Assembly: GCA_964569225.1 (NCBI GenBank)
Contig: CAZMTU010000064.1
Span: 1 to 13,612 of the forward strand
Direction: 5' to 3'
Length of the DNA: 13,612 nucleotides
Source: CAKSQF01 sp964569225
Lineage (GTDB): Bacteria > Bacillota > Clostridia > Oscillospirales > CAG-272
Position 1 is the first letter of the stretch. Every line of letters begins with the position of its first letter. Positions 1-6,796 of this stretch are shown here, piece after piece. The notes under the pieces are model-generated. The model ran no database searches, was not told the DNA's origin, and saw only the letters and a program-made list of their open reading frames with translations. The position numbers and the translations under genes were made by a program.

Positions 1-2429
1 CTCTTGTGAGCAGGTTTAGAAGGGGATTTTTCGCCTGACTCAAGTCCTGCCAGCACTTCCTTTGCCCGCCGGATAATTTCACGGGGAACTCCTGCCAGTG
101 AAGCGACCTCGATACCGTAGCTGTCATCTGCCGCCCCCTTGACAATTTTTCTCAGAAATACTACGCCATCCCCTTTTTTCTTTGCTGTAATATGATAGTT
201 GACAATGCCCTCTTTGCGCTCTTGCAATTCGGTCAATTCGTGATAATGTGTAGCGAAAAGGGTGCGTGCGCCCAATTTTTTGCCTGCGGTATATTCGGCA
301 ATAGCACAGGCAATGCTCATGCCGTCGAAGGTGGAGGTACCTCGTCCGATCTCGTCATAGACGATCAGCGAGCGCTTTGTGGCATGCTTAAGGATATAGG
401 CAACTTCGTTCATCTCCAGCATAAAAGTGGATTGACCGGAAGATAGGTCATCGGATGCCCCCACGCGGGTGAATAGCTTGTCTGTTACGCCGATTCTGGC
501 GGAGGAGGCCGGAACAAAAGCGCCTATTTGCGCCATGACTGTGATTAGCGCGACCTGCCGCATATAAGTAGATTTGCCTGCCATATTGGGACCTGTGATA
601 ATAAGCAGCCGATTGCGTTCAATATCCAGTAAGGTATCGTTGGGAACAAAATCCCCTTCGGTGAACTGCTCTACCACAGGATGACGTCCCTCTTTGATAT
701 CGGTGACAAAGCCGATGTCTACCTCCGGACAGGTATAGCCGTTTTTGACGGCAACAGCCGCCAGAGAGCGGTATACATCAATGGTGGCGATGGTCTCAGC
801 CGCCTTCTGAATTCTTCTGACATTTTCAGTGACCTCTTCCCGCAGCTTTTGAAAAATGCTATATTCGATGGCGCAGATTTTATCATTGGCGCCTAAAATA
901 GTAGCCTCCAAATTTTTCAGTTCATCAGTGATGTAGCGCTCGCCGGTGGTCAGAGTCTGCTTTCGGATATAGGTAGGCGGCACTTCGGAAAGGTTGGACT
1001 TGGAAACCTCTATGTAATAGCCGAATACCCGATTGTAGCCTACTTTCATGTTTTTAATGCCGGTTGCCGCCTTCTCCCGTTCCTCCAGTGCGGAAAGATA
1101 ACCCTTGGTATTATGCAGCAGATCTCTTAGCTTGTCCAGTTCGGAGTGAACGCCGCTTTGAATGAATCCGCCTTCTCTGACTGAGAAGGGCGGGTTTTCA
1201 ACCAGCGTTTGACTGATCAGCCCGCACAGATCGGTCAAGGGATCGATCGCAGCGGAGAGGGCGGTCAGTTCCTCGCTTTGACAGCCGGAAAGCCGTTCCT
1301 TTAAAGCAGGAAGAATGGAAAGCGTATTCGCAATGGCAATCAAATCCTTACCGCCCGCGCTGCCGTAGACCACGCGGGTAAGCAGACGCTCCAGATCCAG
1401 CGCGTTTTTAAGCAGCTCCGCTAAATCGTCACGGAGAATATAATCATCTGCCAGTTCTGCAACCGCTCCCTGTCGGCGCAGAATCTGCGGAACCGACAGA
1501 AGCGGCTGTTCAATATAACTGCGCAACAGGCGTGCGCCCATAGAAGTCAATGTTTTATCCAGCACCCAAAGCAGGGTTCCTCGTTTTTCACGGCTGCGAA
1601 GCGTTTCCGTCAACTCCAAGTTACGGCGGGTATTTACATCGATCTCCATATATTGCCCGCCCTGATAGAGCAGCGGTTTTTTTAGATAAGAGAGATCGGT
1701 TTTTTGGGTGTCCTCAATATAGACCAAAAGCGCATTCAGCGCAGCGGCGGCTGGCGGCTCCAAACTATCGGTCGAAAGGTCCGGAAAAAGTGAGGAGATC
1801 AGTTTTTGCCCTTCGGAAGCGGAAAAACGGTCCTGATAGGTATTGTTTAGCACTGCGGCAAACCGCAAGGTGACGAGTCCCTTAAGCTCCTCGGAGGGAG
1901 GCGTGTTCAGCAGAATCTCCTTTGGCGCGAAGACCGCCAGTTCATTGGCGATAGCGCTGGCGCTGCTGTCCAGCAAGGTAGACCGGATCTCACCGGTAGA
2001 AACATCGGCAAACGCAACGGCGTTTCCCTCCGGTGATAGAAAAATAGAGGCAAGATAATTGTTTTTGCCCTCGTTTAGCTGAGCAGGATCGGTGACAGTA
2101 CCGGGTGTAACCACTCGTACAACCTCCCGCTTTACCAATCCTTTGGCAGTGGCAGGGTCCTCTGTCTGTTCGCAGATCACTACACTGTATCCCCGATCTA
2201 CCAGTTTGCCGATGTAGCTTTCAGCGCTGTGGTAGGGCACGCCGCACATAGGCGCCCGCTCCACATCCCCGCACTGCTTACCGGTCAGCGTCAGGTCCAG
2301 TTCTTTGGAAACCAGTTTGGCGTCATCATAAAACATCTCGTAGAAATCGCCCAGCCGAAAAAACAGAATGGCGTCGCCGTACTGATTTTTAACATCTAAA
2401 TATTGACGCATCATAGGGGAAAGGGCCAT
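1..2429 (-). CDS. mutS: DNA mismatch repair protein MutS (partial, C-terminus beyond left edge)
   Basis: ATPase that recognises mispaired bases and recruits MutL in post-replicative mismatch repair. The frame is open for 809 codons from ATG 2429 to the window edge. The start is preceded by GGAGG (2435-2439) with 5 nt spacing. The N-terminal mismatch-reading motif GDFYEMF is present (Phe29 and Glu31 correspond to the mismatch-contacting Phe-x-Glu). The Walker A motif GPNMAGKST lies at about residues 613-621, followed by the SSGQSTFMLEMNE signature, Walker B with DEIGRGTSTFDG (Asp692, Glu693) and FATHYHELTEL at about 725-735. Family members are usually about 850-880 residues, so roughly 50-60 residues are missing, covering the end of the helix-turn-helix/dimerisation region or the C-terminal tail. 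No stop or frameshift was seen. It follows a sugar-metabolism unit on the same strand after a 91-bp gap and may be read through from it. All key residues checked are intact. Confidence 0.97.
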   Translation of the reverse strand, partial: MALSPMMRQYLDVKNQYGDAILFFRLGDFYEMFYDDAKLVSKELDLTLTGKQCGDVERAPMCGVPYHSAESYIGKLVDRGYSVVICEQTEDPATAKGLVKREVVRVVTPGTVTDPAQLNEGKNNYLASIFLSPEGNAVAFADVSTGEIRSTLLDSSASAIANELAVFAPKEILLNTPPSEELKGLVTLRFAAVLNNTYQDRFSASEGQKLISSLFPDLSTDSLEPPAAAALNALLVYIEDTQKTDLSYLKKPLLYQGGQYMEIDVNTRRNLELTETLRSREKRGTLLWVLDKTLTSMGARLLRSYIEQPLLSVPQILRRQGAVAELADDYILRDDLAELLKNALDLERLLTRVVYGSAGGKDLIAIANTLSILPALKERLSGCQSEELTALSAAIDPLTDLCGLISQTLVENPPFSVREGGFIQSGVHSELDKLRDLLHNTKGYLSALEEREKAATGIKNMKVGYNRVFGYYIEVSKSNLSEVPPTYIRKQTLTTGERYITDELKNLEATILGANDKICAIEYSIFQKLREEVTENVRRIQKAAETIATIDVYRSLAAVAVKNGYTCPEVDIGFVTDIKEGRHPVVEQFTEGDFVPNDTLLDIERNRLLIITGPNMAGKSTYMRQVALITVMAQIGAFVPASSARIGVTDKLFTRVGASDDLSSGQSTFMLEMNEVAYILKHATKRSLIVYDEIGRGTSTFDGMSIACAIAEYTAGKKLGARTLFATHYHELTELQERKEGIVNYHITAKKKGDGVVFLRKIVKGAADDSYGIEVASLAGVPREIIRRAKEVLAGLESGEKSPSKPAHK

Positions 2430-2476
2430 AAATACCTCCGTTTAAAACAGAAATAAGAAATGTGAGCCTTTATCGG

Positions 2477-2512
2477 CAAAGCGAAACTTCCGCGTGCTGT
2501 GATTTCGCTTTG
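2477..2512. repeat. 10-bp perfect inverted repeat upstream of mutS
   Basis: CAAAGCGAAA at 2477-2486 is mirrored by TTTCGCTTTG at 2503-2512 with a 16-nt loop. It lies in the 91-bp gap between the oxidoreductase stop and the mutS start. No T-run follows the stem on the minus strand, so it is not a standard intrinsic terminator. It could be a transcript hairpin that attenuates or protects the mRNA, or an operator. Confidence 0.5.
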
Positions 2513-2520
2513 TAAGGATA

Positions 2521-3714
2521 TCAGTTACCGTAGCTGCCGGCGGTATCGGAGAGCAGTTCGGATACGTTTTCTTTCCGGCGGGAAGCCGCAATGCGTTTTT
2601 GCAGTTCGGACAGGAAAAGATCCTCATCCAGAGGCAGTTTCACCGGACAGGAAAGCCATGAGGACAGGTGCATAGCATTGGAAATGGTCAGTCCGTTAAT
2701 GCCTTCCTGACCTCTGGCGATAAGCGGCTCTCCGCGGAGGATGGCGCCGCCGAAAGCATTCAGTACTCCCTTATGCTGAGGGGCATTTTCGGATGGTGTG
2801 AGATCGGTTCTTTTACAGGGCGGGGCGGAGAAGGCAGAGGGTGCGTTTACACGGAATATCGATTCAGGAATTTCATTCTGCCACAGGGTAAGACGGCCGT
2901 CCTCACAGATCAGCTTGCCCCCGTCACAGAGAATTTCAAGTCGGTTGGTGCCCGGCGCGTCGCCGGTTGAGGTAATAAATACGCCGGTAGCGCCATTGGC
3001 ATACTCCGCATAGGCAGTCACATCGTCTTCTACTTCAATGTCATGCCATTTGCCGTAATGCAGATGCGCGTCGATTTTGATAGGCATGCCGCAGATCCAC
3101 TGCCACAGGTCGAGGTTGTGAGGACACTGATTCAGCAATACGCCGCCGCCTTCGCCGCTCCATGTGGCGCGCCATGCGCCGCTGTCATAGTATTTTTGAG
3201 GACGGTACCAGTTGGTAATGATCCAGTTGACCCGTTTGATTTCGCCTAACGTGCCGGAAGAAATCAGTTTTTTCATTTTAATGTACACCGGATCGGTACG
3301 CTGATTGAACATCAGACCGAATACCACCTCCGGATGGGCGCCTGCAACCTCATTCATCTGACGGACAGCTTTTGTATAAACGCCTGCCGGTTTTTCAGAC
3401 AGAACATGAATGCCCCGTTCAATAGCGGCGATCACATATTTGGGATGATCATAGTGGGGGGTCGCGACGGTGACGGCGTCAATCAATCCGCTGTCCAGCA
3501 TAGCGATGGCGTCAGTGAAGAGGGTGATTTCACCGGTCAGTCCCCGTTTTTTTAGATTATCCAGTGCTTCGCGGCGACTGGACTCTGCCCGCTGGGGGAT
3601 CAGGTCGCAGATGGCGGTGAGGGTAAATTCAGGGCAATCCCCGTTGGTCAGCATCCGGACATGACCGGATCCCATATTTCCGACGCCGATAACGCCGATT
3701 CGGATGGTTTTCAT
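2521..3714 (-). CDS. Gfo/Idh/MocA family NAD(P)-dependent oxidoreductase
   Basis: 397-residue cytoplasmic dehydrogenase of the glucose-fructose oxidoreductase / inositol 2-dehydrogenase family, which oxidise or reduce sugars, sugar acids or cyclitols with NAD(P). The N-terminus has the Rossmann dinucleotide motif GVIGVGNMG (Gly10, Gly12, Gly15). The family EKP motif is at residues 107-109 (the Lys is the usual catalytic/cofactor contact). The C-terminal substrate domain carries His199 and Asp202 in a CPHNLDLWQW segment that matches the family's active-site H-x-x-D pattern. The ATG at 3714 is preceded by GGAGG with about 7 nt spacing. It lies 120 bp downstream of the 180-codon gene and on the same strand as the TIM-barrel gene. 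This pairing is common in sugar or inositol catabolic clusters. The substrate cannot be read from the sequence. No binding protein or transporter is nearby. Confidence 0.92.
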   Translation of the reverse strand: MKTIRIGVIGVGNMGSGHVRMLTNGDCPEFTLTAICDLIPQRAESSRREALDNLKKRGLTGEITLFTDAIAMLDSGLIDAVTVATPHYDHPKYVIAAIERGIHVLSEKPAGVYTKAVRQMNEVAGAHPEVVFGLMFNQRTDPVYIKMKKLISSGTLGEIKRVNWIITNWYRPQKYYDSGAWRATWSGEGGGVLLNQCPHNLDLWQWICGMPIKIDAHLHYGKWHDIEVEDDVTAYAEYANGATGVFITSTGDAPGTNRLEILCDGGKLICEDGRLTLWQNEIPESIFRVNAPSAFSAPPCKRTDLTPSENAPQHKGVLNAFGGAILRGEPLIARGQEGINGLTISNAMHLSSWLSCPVKLPLDEDLFLSELQKRIAASRRKENVSELLSDTAGSYGN

Positions 3715-3834
3715 CGTGTTTCCTCCAAATTGTATAATTTATTCATTTTGCAGACAAATGATTCCTACAGTGATCTGAATAGATGGTACAAAGATAAAAG
3801 GATATATTGGAATGGAGCCCAATTTAATCATTTG

Positions 3835-4371
3835 TTAGAGCCACCCGTCAAATTCGTGAAGCAATAGTCGGTCAGGAGGGGCTTCGTTTAACTCGTTCAG
3901 TGCCGCTTGCACCGGCAGGGCGATCTCAGTCTGCCCTATACACATCATATTAGTCTGAGGATCGGTCAGCAGACCGTCTTCACCTGCCAGCGCATAGGCA
4001 ATCAACAGTGCCAACGGCTTTTCCAGTGAGTCTATGCCGCAGGAAAAAGAAGCGCGGACGCCTCCGGCGGGGAAAATCAGTGTTTCTCCCCGCGTTTTTT
4101 TGAATTGCCACCATTTCCTGCGGGGGGCGGGCAATTCAACGGCTGTTTCCTCTGTAAGCGGGGTAAGGACATATTCCACCACTGCCAAATACGCTTTAGG
4201 ATCATCCTTCAAAAAACCGCCCAACTTACAGCAAAGAGGGGATAAGCTGCCATCGGCAATGAAATCGGGGGATGGCTCAGCTGTCAATCCAAAGATTTTA
4301 CAGGCTTCCTGAAATGCTTCCGGTTTCAGTACAGGCGGATATTTCAGATAAAGGTTCAGATCGTAGCTCAT
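3835..4371 (-). CDS. hypothetical protein, translationally coupled to the isomerase
   Basis: I do not recognise this family. The start is taken at ATG 4371, giving about 178 residues beginning MSYDLNLY. It overlaps the stop of the upstream gene as ATGA and has GGAG 8 nt upstream. An ATG two codons earlier (4377) would leave only 2 nt to the same Shine-Dalgarno. The product is soluble and acidic, with no signal peptide or membrane segment. Visible features are an aromatic N-terminus, a Cys-Cys pair in SPLCCKLGG, a basic Trp-rich patch (RRKWWQFKK), an alanine/leucine-rich helix, and LLTDPQTN near the C-terminus. A similar terminal LxDPQT pattern occurs in some small uncharacterised bacterial proteins, but I cannot name a family. 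The coupling suggests production in step with the isomerase, perhaps as a partner protein; this is inference. Confidence 0.82.
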   Translation of the reverse strand: MSYDLNLYLKYPPVLKPEAFQEACKIFGLTAEPSPDFIADGSLSPLCCKLGGFLKDDPKAYLAVVEYVLTPLTEETAVELPAPRRKWWQFKKTRGETLIFPAGGVRASFSCGIDSLEKPLALLIAYALAGEDGLLTDPQTNMMCIGQTEIALPVQAALNELNEAPPDRLLLHEFDGWL

Positions 4372-5207
4372 GAGCATTTCTCCAAAATGCGCTTCAGCGC
4401 GTCTGCGGAAGCCTTAAAGGCTTGGCGGGGGCTTTCATAAGTAAAGGGCTCAATCTCTGTTTTTTGATCTGCTTCCAGTGCGGCCAGTCCGGGGAATACT
4501 GTCAAATGGGGTTCCAGCGACAGCACTTTTCCGCCCCTGCGGCCGAAATCAGCAATAATATCTGCCAAATGTCCTGTGCCTGCGCCGGCAGGAACCACTT
4601 TCCCGTTAGGGCACGCATCTTTGATGTGCAGATATGTGGTGCGGTCTGCCAGTTTCTCCCATGCTGTCCACGGATCTATCCCGCACTGGATAAAGTTGGC
4701 GGGATCAAATACACTGCCAAGCGCCGGCAGAGCCGTGAGTATTGCCAGACAGCTTTCGGGATCGGCGCCGTAAATGCCCTTTTCATTTTCATGACAAAGC
4801 AGTACACCGCTGCCTTTAGCGATTTCAGTCATTTGGGCAAGCCGATCGATGGCTTCGTCCTTTTCTCCCTGCGTTTCTACGCCGTAAAAGGAGAAAAGCC
4901 TTAAACAGTCGGCAGAGCAGAGAAGCGCGGCTTCCAGAACCCGCTTGAATTTTTCAAGATGCGGCTGAAATGGATCGGTGATCTTAATTTTACCGATGGG
5001 CGAGCCGATCGACCACACCGTTAGGTTGGCCTCTCTCAGCTGATGCATCGCATTCTGCAGTTCTTCTTTCGTCATATCGGAAACATTCCGACCGTTTACG
5101 CCCCTCATTTCCAGCAGGCTGACGTTATTTTCAATCATAGCGTCTATTTGTTCATAGAAAAGCGGACTGGCTTCGTCTGCAAAGGCAGAAATGGAAAAAG
5201 AATTCAT
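4368..5207 (-). CDS. sugar phosphate isomerase/epimerase-like TIM-barrel protein
   Basis: 279-residue protein of the xylose-isomerase-like TIM-barrel superfamily (AP endonuclease family 2 fold). Family members isomerise or epimerise ketoses and inositol derivatives using a divalent metal. The expected metal/acid-base residues sit on successive strands: Glu in LLCHENEKG, Asp in VFDPANF, His in YLHIKD and Glu in LSLEPH. The length is normal and no signal peptide is seen. The ATG at 5207 has GGAGG 5 nt upstream. It is the first gene of a minus-strand unit driven by the consensus promoter at 5236-5264 and overlaps the next gene by ATGA. Together with the nearby Gfo/Idh/MocA dehydrogenase it suggests a pathway like inosose/keto-sugar handling. 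The substrate is unknown; it could equally be a 3-keto-sugar or hydroxypyruvate-isomerase-type enzyme. Confidence 0.9.
   Translation of the reverse strand: MNSFSISAFADEASPLFYEQIDAMIENNVSLLEMRGVNGRNVSDMTKEELQNAMHQLREANLTVWSIGSPIGKIKITDPFQPHLEKFKRVLEAALLCSADCLRLFSFYGVETQGEKDEAIDRLAQMTEIAKGSGVLLCHENEKGIYGADPESCLAILTALPALGSVFDPANFIQCGIDPWTAWEKLADRTTYLHIKDACPNGKVVPAGAGTGHLADIIADFGRRGGKVLSLEPHLTVFPGLAALEADQKTEIEPFTYESPRQAFKASADALKRILEKCS
4380..4383 (-). promoter_or_regulatory. Shine-Dalgarno GGAG deciding the start of the 180-codon gene
   Basis: GGAG on the minus strand lies inside the end of the isomerase gene, 8 nt before ATG 4371 but only 2 nt before ATG 4377. The spacing favours 4371, where the ATGA overlap with the upstream stop supports translational coupling. 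Confidence 0.65.
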
Positions 5208-5235
5208 AGTTTCCTCCGGTTTTTAATTCAAAATT

Positions 5236-5264
5236 ATTATACCACCCCGGACGTTTTTTGTCAA
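5236..5264 (-). promoter_or_regulatory. consensus sigma-A promoter of the isomerase operon
   Basis: On the minus strand TTGACA (5264-5259) is followed after exactly 17 bp by TATAAT (5241-5236), a full match to the housekeeping consensus. A TG one base before the -10 gives an extended -10. Transcription would start near 5229, giving a short leader to ATG 5207. This predicts strong expression unless an operator or repressor acts on it; no clear operator palindrome overlaps it. Confidence 0.88.
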
Positions 5265-5282
5265 TGAAAGCAGAAAGATTTT

Positions 5283-5637
5283 CACGGAAATCAATTTTCA
5301 AAAAAAACTGTTCAAAAGGCAAAAAGCTATGATAGAATATAGGCATAGAAAACTAAGGAATCATCGACTATTTTGAAGAAGTGGAAACAGAAAAAAATAC
5401 AAGGGATACTTCTGAAAGTATCGGAAGCGGTAAGCATAGCAGTGCTGGGAAGGCTGTGCGGGCTGAAAATATCAGACAAATCCATCGATGGGTTTAAGGT
5501 GAGCGAGTAAGCGAATTGTTGAAGGAAAAATTCGGAATCGCCCACATATCGTGCTGCCATTGGTTATTAGTTTTATTGAAAATGATTAAGCCAGAAACGC
5601 TTGCTTTAGGCTGCTTTTTTGAAAATTGATTTCCGTG
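5283..5637 (+). mobile_element. internally deleted ISAs1-family element, 355 bp, with perfect terminal inverted repeats
   Basis: Both ends carry the 17-bp core CACGGAAATCAATTTTC in inverted orientation (5283-5299 and 5621-5637). The match extends through six A/T pairs to 23 bp. The inside starts with about 130 bp closely matching the 5' end of the element at 12690-13500 and holds a broken ISAs1 transposase N-terminus. The rest of the gene, including the catalytic core, is gone, so the copy is non-autonomous and MITE-like. No direct repeat of the target was found at the borders, which suggests an old insertion. It sits in the gap between the divergent isomerase and PAP2 promoters. Confidence 0.8.
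5345..5629 (+). pseudogene. ISAs1-family transposase N-terminal remnant
   Basis: Aligned to the copy at 13438, the start codon has become ATA (5345-5347), codon 4 is TAA, and two single-base deletions break the frame near 5395-5415. Readable pieces are GIIDYFEEVETEK, then, after frame changes, IHRWV and ERVSELLKEKFGIAHIS...CHWLLVLLKMIKPETLA. The last block matches the conserved ISAs1 N-terminal region (the associated domain preceding the DDE core). The coding trace ends abruptly at the right inverted repeat. It cannot make a transposase. Confidence 0.78.
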
Positions 5638-5655
5638 GATTCACCGCGTTCGTTA

Positions 5656-5684
5656 TTGACAAATCCATCTTCATATGGTAGACT
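5656..5684 (+). promoter_or_regulatory. probable sigma-A promoter of the PAP2 gene
   Basis: TTGACA at 5656-5661 and TAGACT at 5679-5684 are separated by 17 bp. The predicted start of transcription near 5691 leaves about 10 nt before ATG 5701 but about 46 nt before ATG 5737, so it supports the downstream start. The -35 lies 18 bp outside the right end of the ISAs1 remnant. Confidence 0.6.
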
Positions 5685-5736
5685 ATGACGAAAGGCAGTA
5701 ATGCCAAACAGTACTGTAAACCAAAGGAAAAACGCT

Positions 5737-6696
5737 ATGCGGCTGCTTTATTTATTGGAAAAAATCCGTAATCCTTTCTGTGATCTCTTATTTCAGATTA
5801 TTACTTATATAGGTGAAGAAACCGTCTTTTTGGTGCTCGCACTGCTCCTTTTTTGGTGTATCGACAAAAAGAAGGGGTATTACCTGATGGTCACCGGCTT
5901 TGTGTCAACGCTGGCGGGACAGTTTCTGAAGCTCTTCTGCAAAATTCCGCGTCCATGGGTGAAGGATCCTGACTTTACTATTGTGGAAAGCGCGCGCAAA
6001 GCCGCCACCGGCTACTCCTTCCCAAGCGGGCACACGCTGATCACCACCTCTACGTTCGGCGCCATTGCCCGATTCACGAAAAAAAACGGATTGCGCTTCG
6101 CCTCGGTAATTGTTATTTTTTTAGTGGGTTTCTCACGCATGTATCTCGGCGTCCACACGCCCTATGACGTAGGCTTCGGCTGGCTGTTCGGCACGGTAGC
6201 TTTATTGCTTCTCTACCCGCTTATGAAAAAGGCTTCCGCCGAGCCTCGCTGGATGTGGGGGGTTATAGGCGGTTTAATTCTGCTTTCCGCCGCCAATCTG
6301 ATTTATGTGACTGCTGCGGCGGGAACCGTAAACTCAGCCACCCTTTCCTCCTCCGACGCCGCTAATTTTGACGAAGCGCTGAAAAACGCATGGACGCTTG
6401 CCGGTCTTACAGTGGGATTGGTATTTGCCTATCTGATGGACAGCCGTGTGACGCACTTTAAAACGTCCGCCGTCTGGTGGGCTCAGCTTTTGAAGATTAT
6501 CGGAGGCGCGCTTCTGCTTCTGGCAGTCAAAACAATATTAAAGCAGCCGCTGCTTGCCCTTACAAACGGTCACCATCTGGCAGACGGTCTCCGCTATTGT
6601 ATTGTAGTAATTTTAGGCGGCGGCGTATGGCCCATGACCTTCCGATATTTTTCAAAGCTTGGCAAGTCATCGCATTCATTCGCGGAAAAAAACTAA
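5737..6696 (+). CDS. PAP2-family membrane phosphatase (phosphatidic acid / undecaprenyl-PP phosphatase-like)
   Basis: Polytopic membrane enzyme of the type 2 phosphatidic acid phosphatase superfamily; relatives dephosphorylate lipid phosphates or undecaprenyl pyrophosphate at the outer face of the membrane. All three catalytic motifs are intact: Lys65-x6-Arg72-Pro73 (KLFCKIPRP), PSGH at 96-99, and Ser133-Arg134-x5-His140-x3-Asp144. Several hydrophobic segments surround them. The C-terminal half adds about three more membrane segments and ends in a short basic tail. An in-frame ATG at 5701 would add 12 residues. I prefer 5737 because AGGA lies 8 nt upstream, the conserved family sequence begins there (MRLLYLLEKIRNPF), and 5701 is too close to the predicted transcription start. 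It is a single-gene transcript ending at the hairpin at 6741. The exact lipid substrate is not readable. Confidence 0.93.
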   Translation: MRLLYLLEKIRNPFCDLLFQIITYIGEETVFLVLALLLFWCIDKKKGYYLMVTGFVSTLAGQFLKLFCKIPRPWVKDPDFTIVESARKAATGYSFPSGHTLITTSTFGAIARFTKKNGLRFASVIVIFLVGFSRMYLGVHTPYDVGFGWLFGTVALLLLYPLMKKASAEPRWMWGVIGGLILLSAANLIYVTAAAGTVNSATLSSSDAANFDEALKNAWTLAGLTVGLVFAYLMDSRVTHFKTSAVWWAQLLKIIGGALLLLAVKTILKQPLLALTNGHHLADGLRYCIVVILGGGVWPMTFRYFSKLGKSSHSFAEKN

Positions 6697-6740
6697 TTTT
6701 CTGCAAACCCCAATCCTAAAAAAACACCCTTAAACAGCAG

Positions 6741-6777
6741 GACTGCCGCAATTAGCCTTTCGCTAATTGCGGCAGTC
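6741..6777. terminator. bidirectional intrinsic terminator between convergent genes
   Basis: A perfect 15-bp stem, GACTGCCGCAATTAG at 6741-6755 with its complement at 6763-6777, has a 7-nt loop. It is followed on the plus strand by TGTTTTTT and preceded by a run of A (6719-6724), which gives a T-run a little further out on the minus strand. It lies between the stop of the PAP2 gene (6696) and the stop of the convergent lipoprotein gene (6797) and probably serves both. Confidence 0.88.
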
Positions 6778-6796
6778 TGTTTTTTAAATTATTTAA

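Noticed and set aside
2442..2627. Small minus-strand open frame with a CxxC motif beginning MRIFSCPNC
   Set aside because: It overlaps the 3' end of the oxidoreductase gene on the same strand in another frame, has no ribosome site, and its CPNC arises from the codons of the real protein read out of frame.
5327..5560. Minus-strand open frame across the 355-bp element
   Set aside because: It is antisense to the ISAs1 transposase remnant, whose plus-strand translation matches the family in several blocks.
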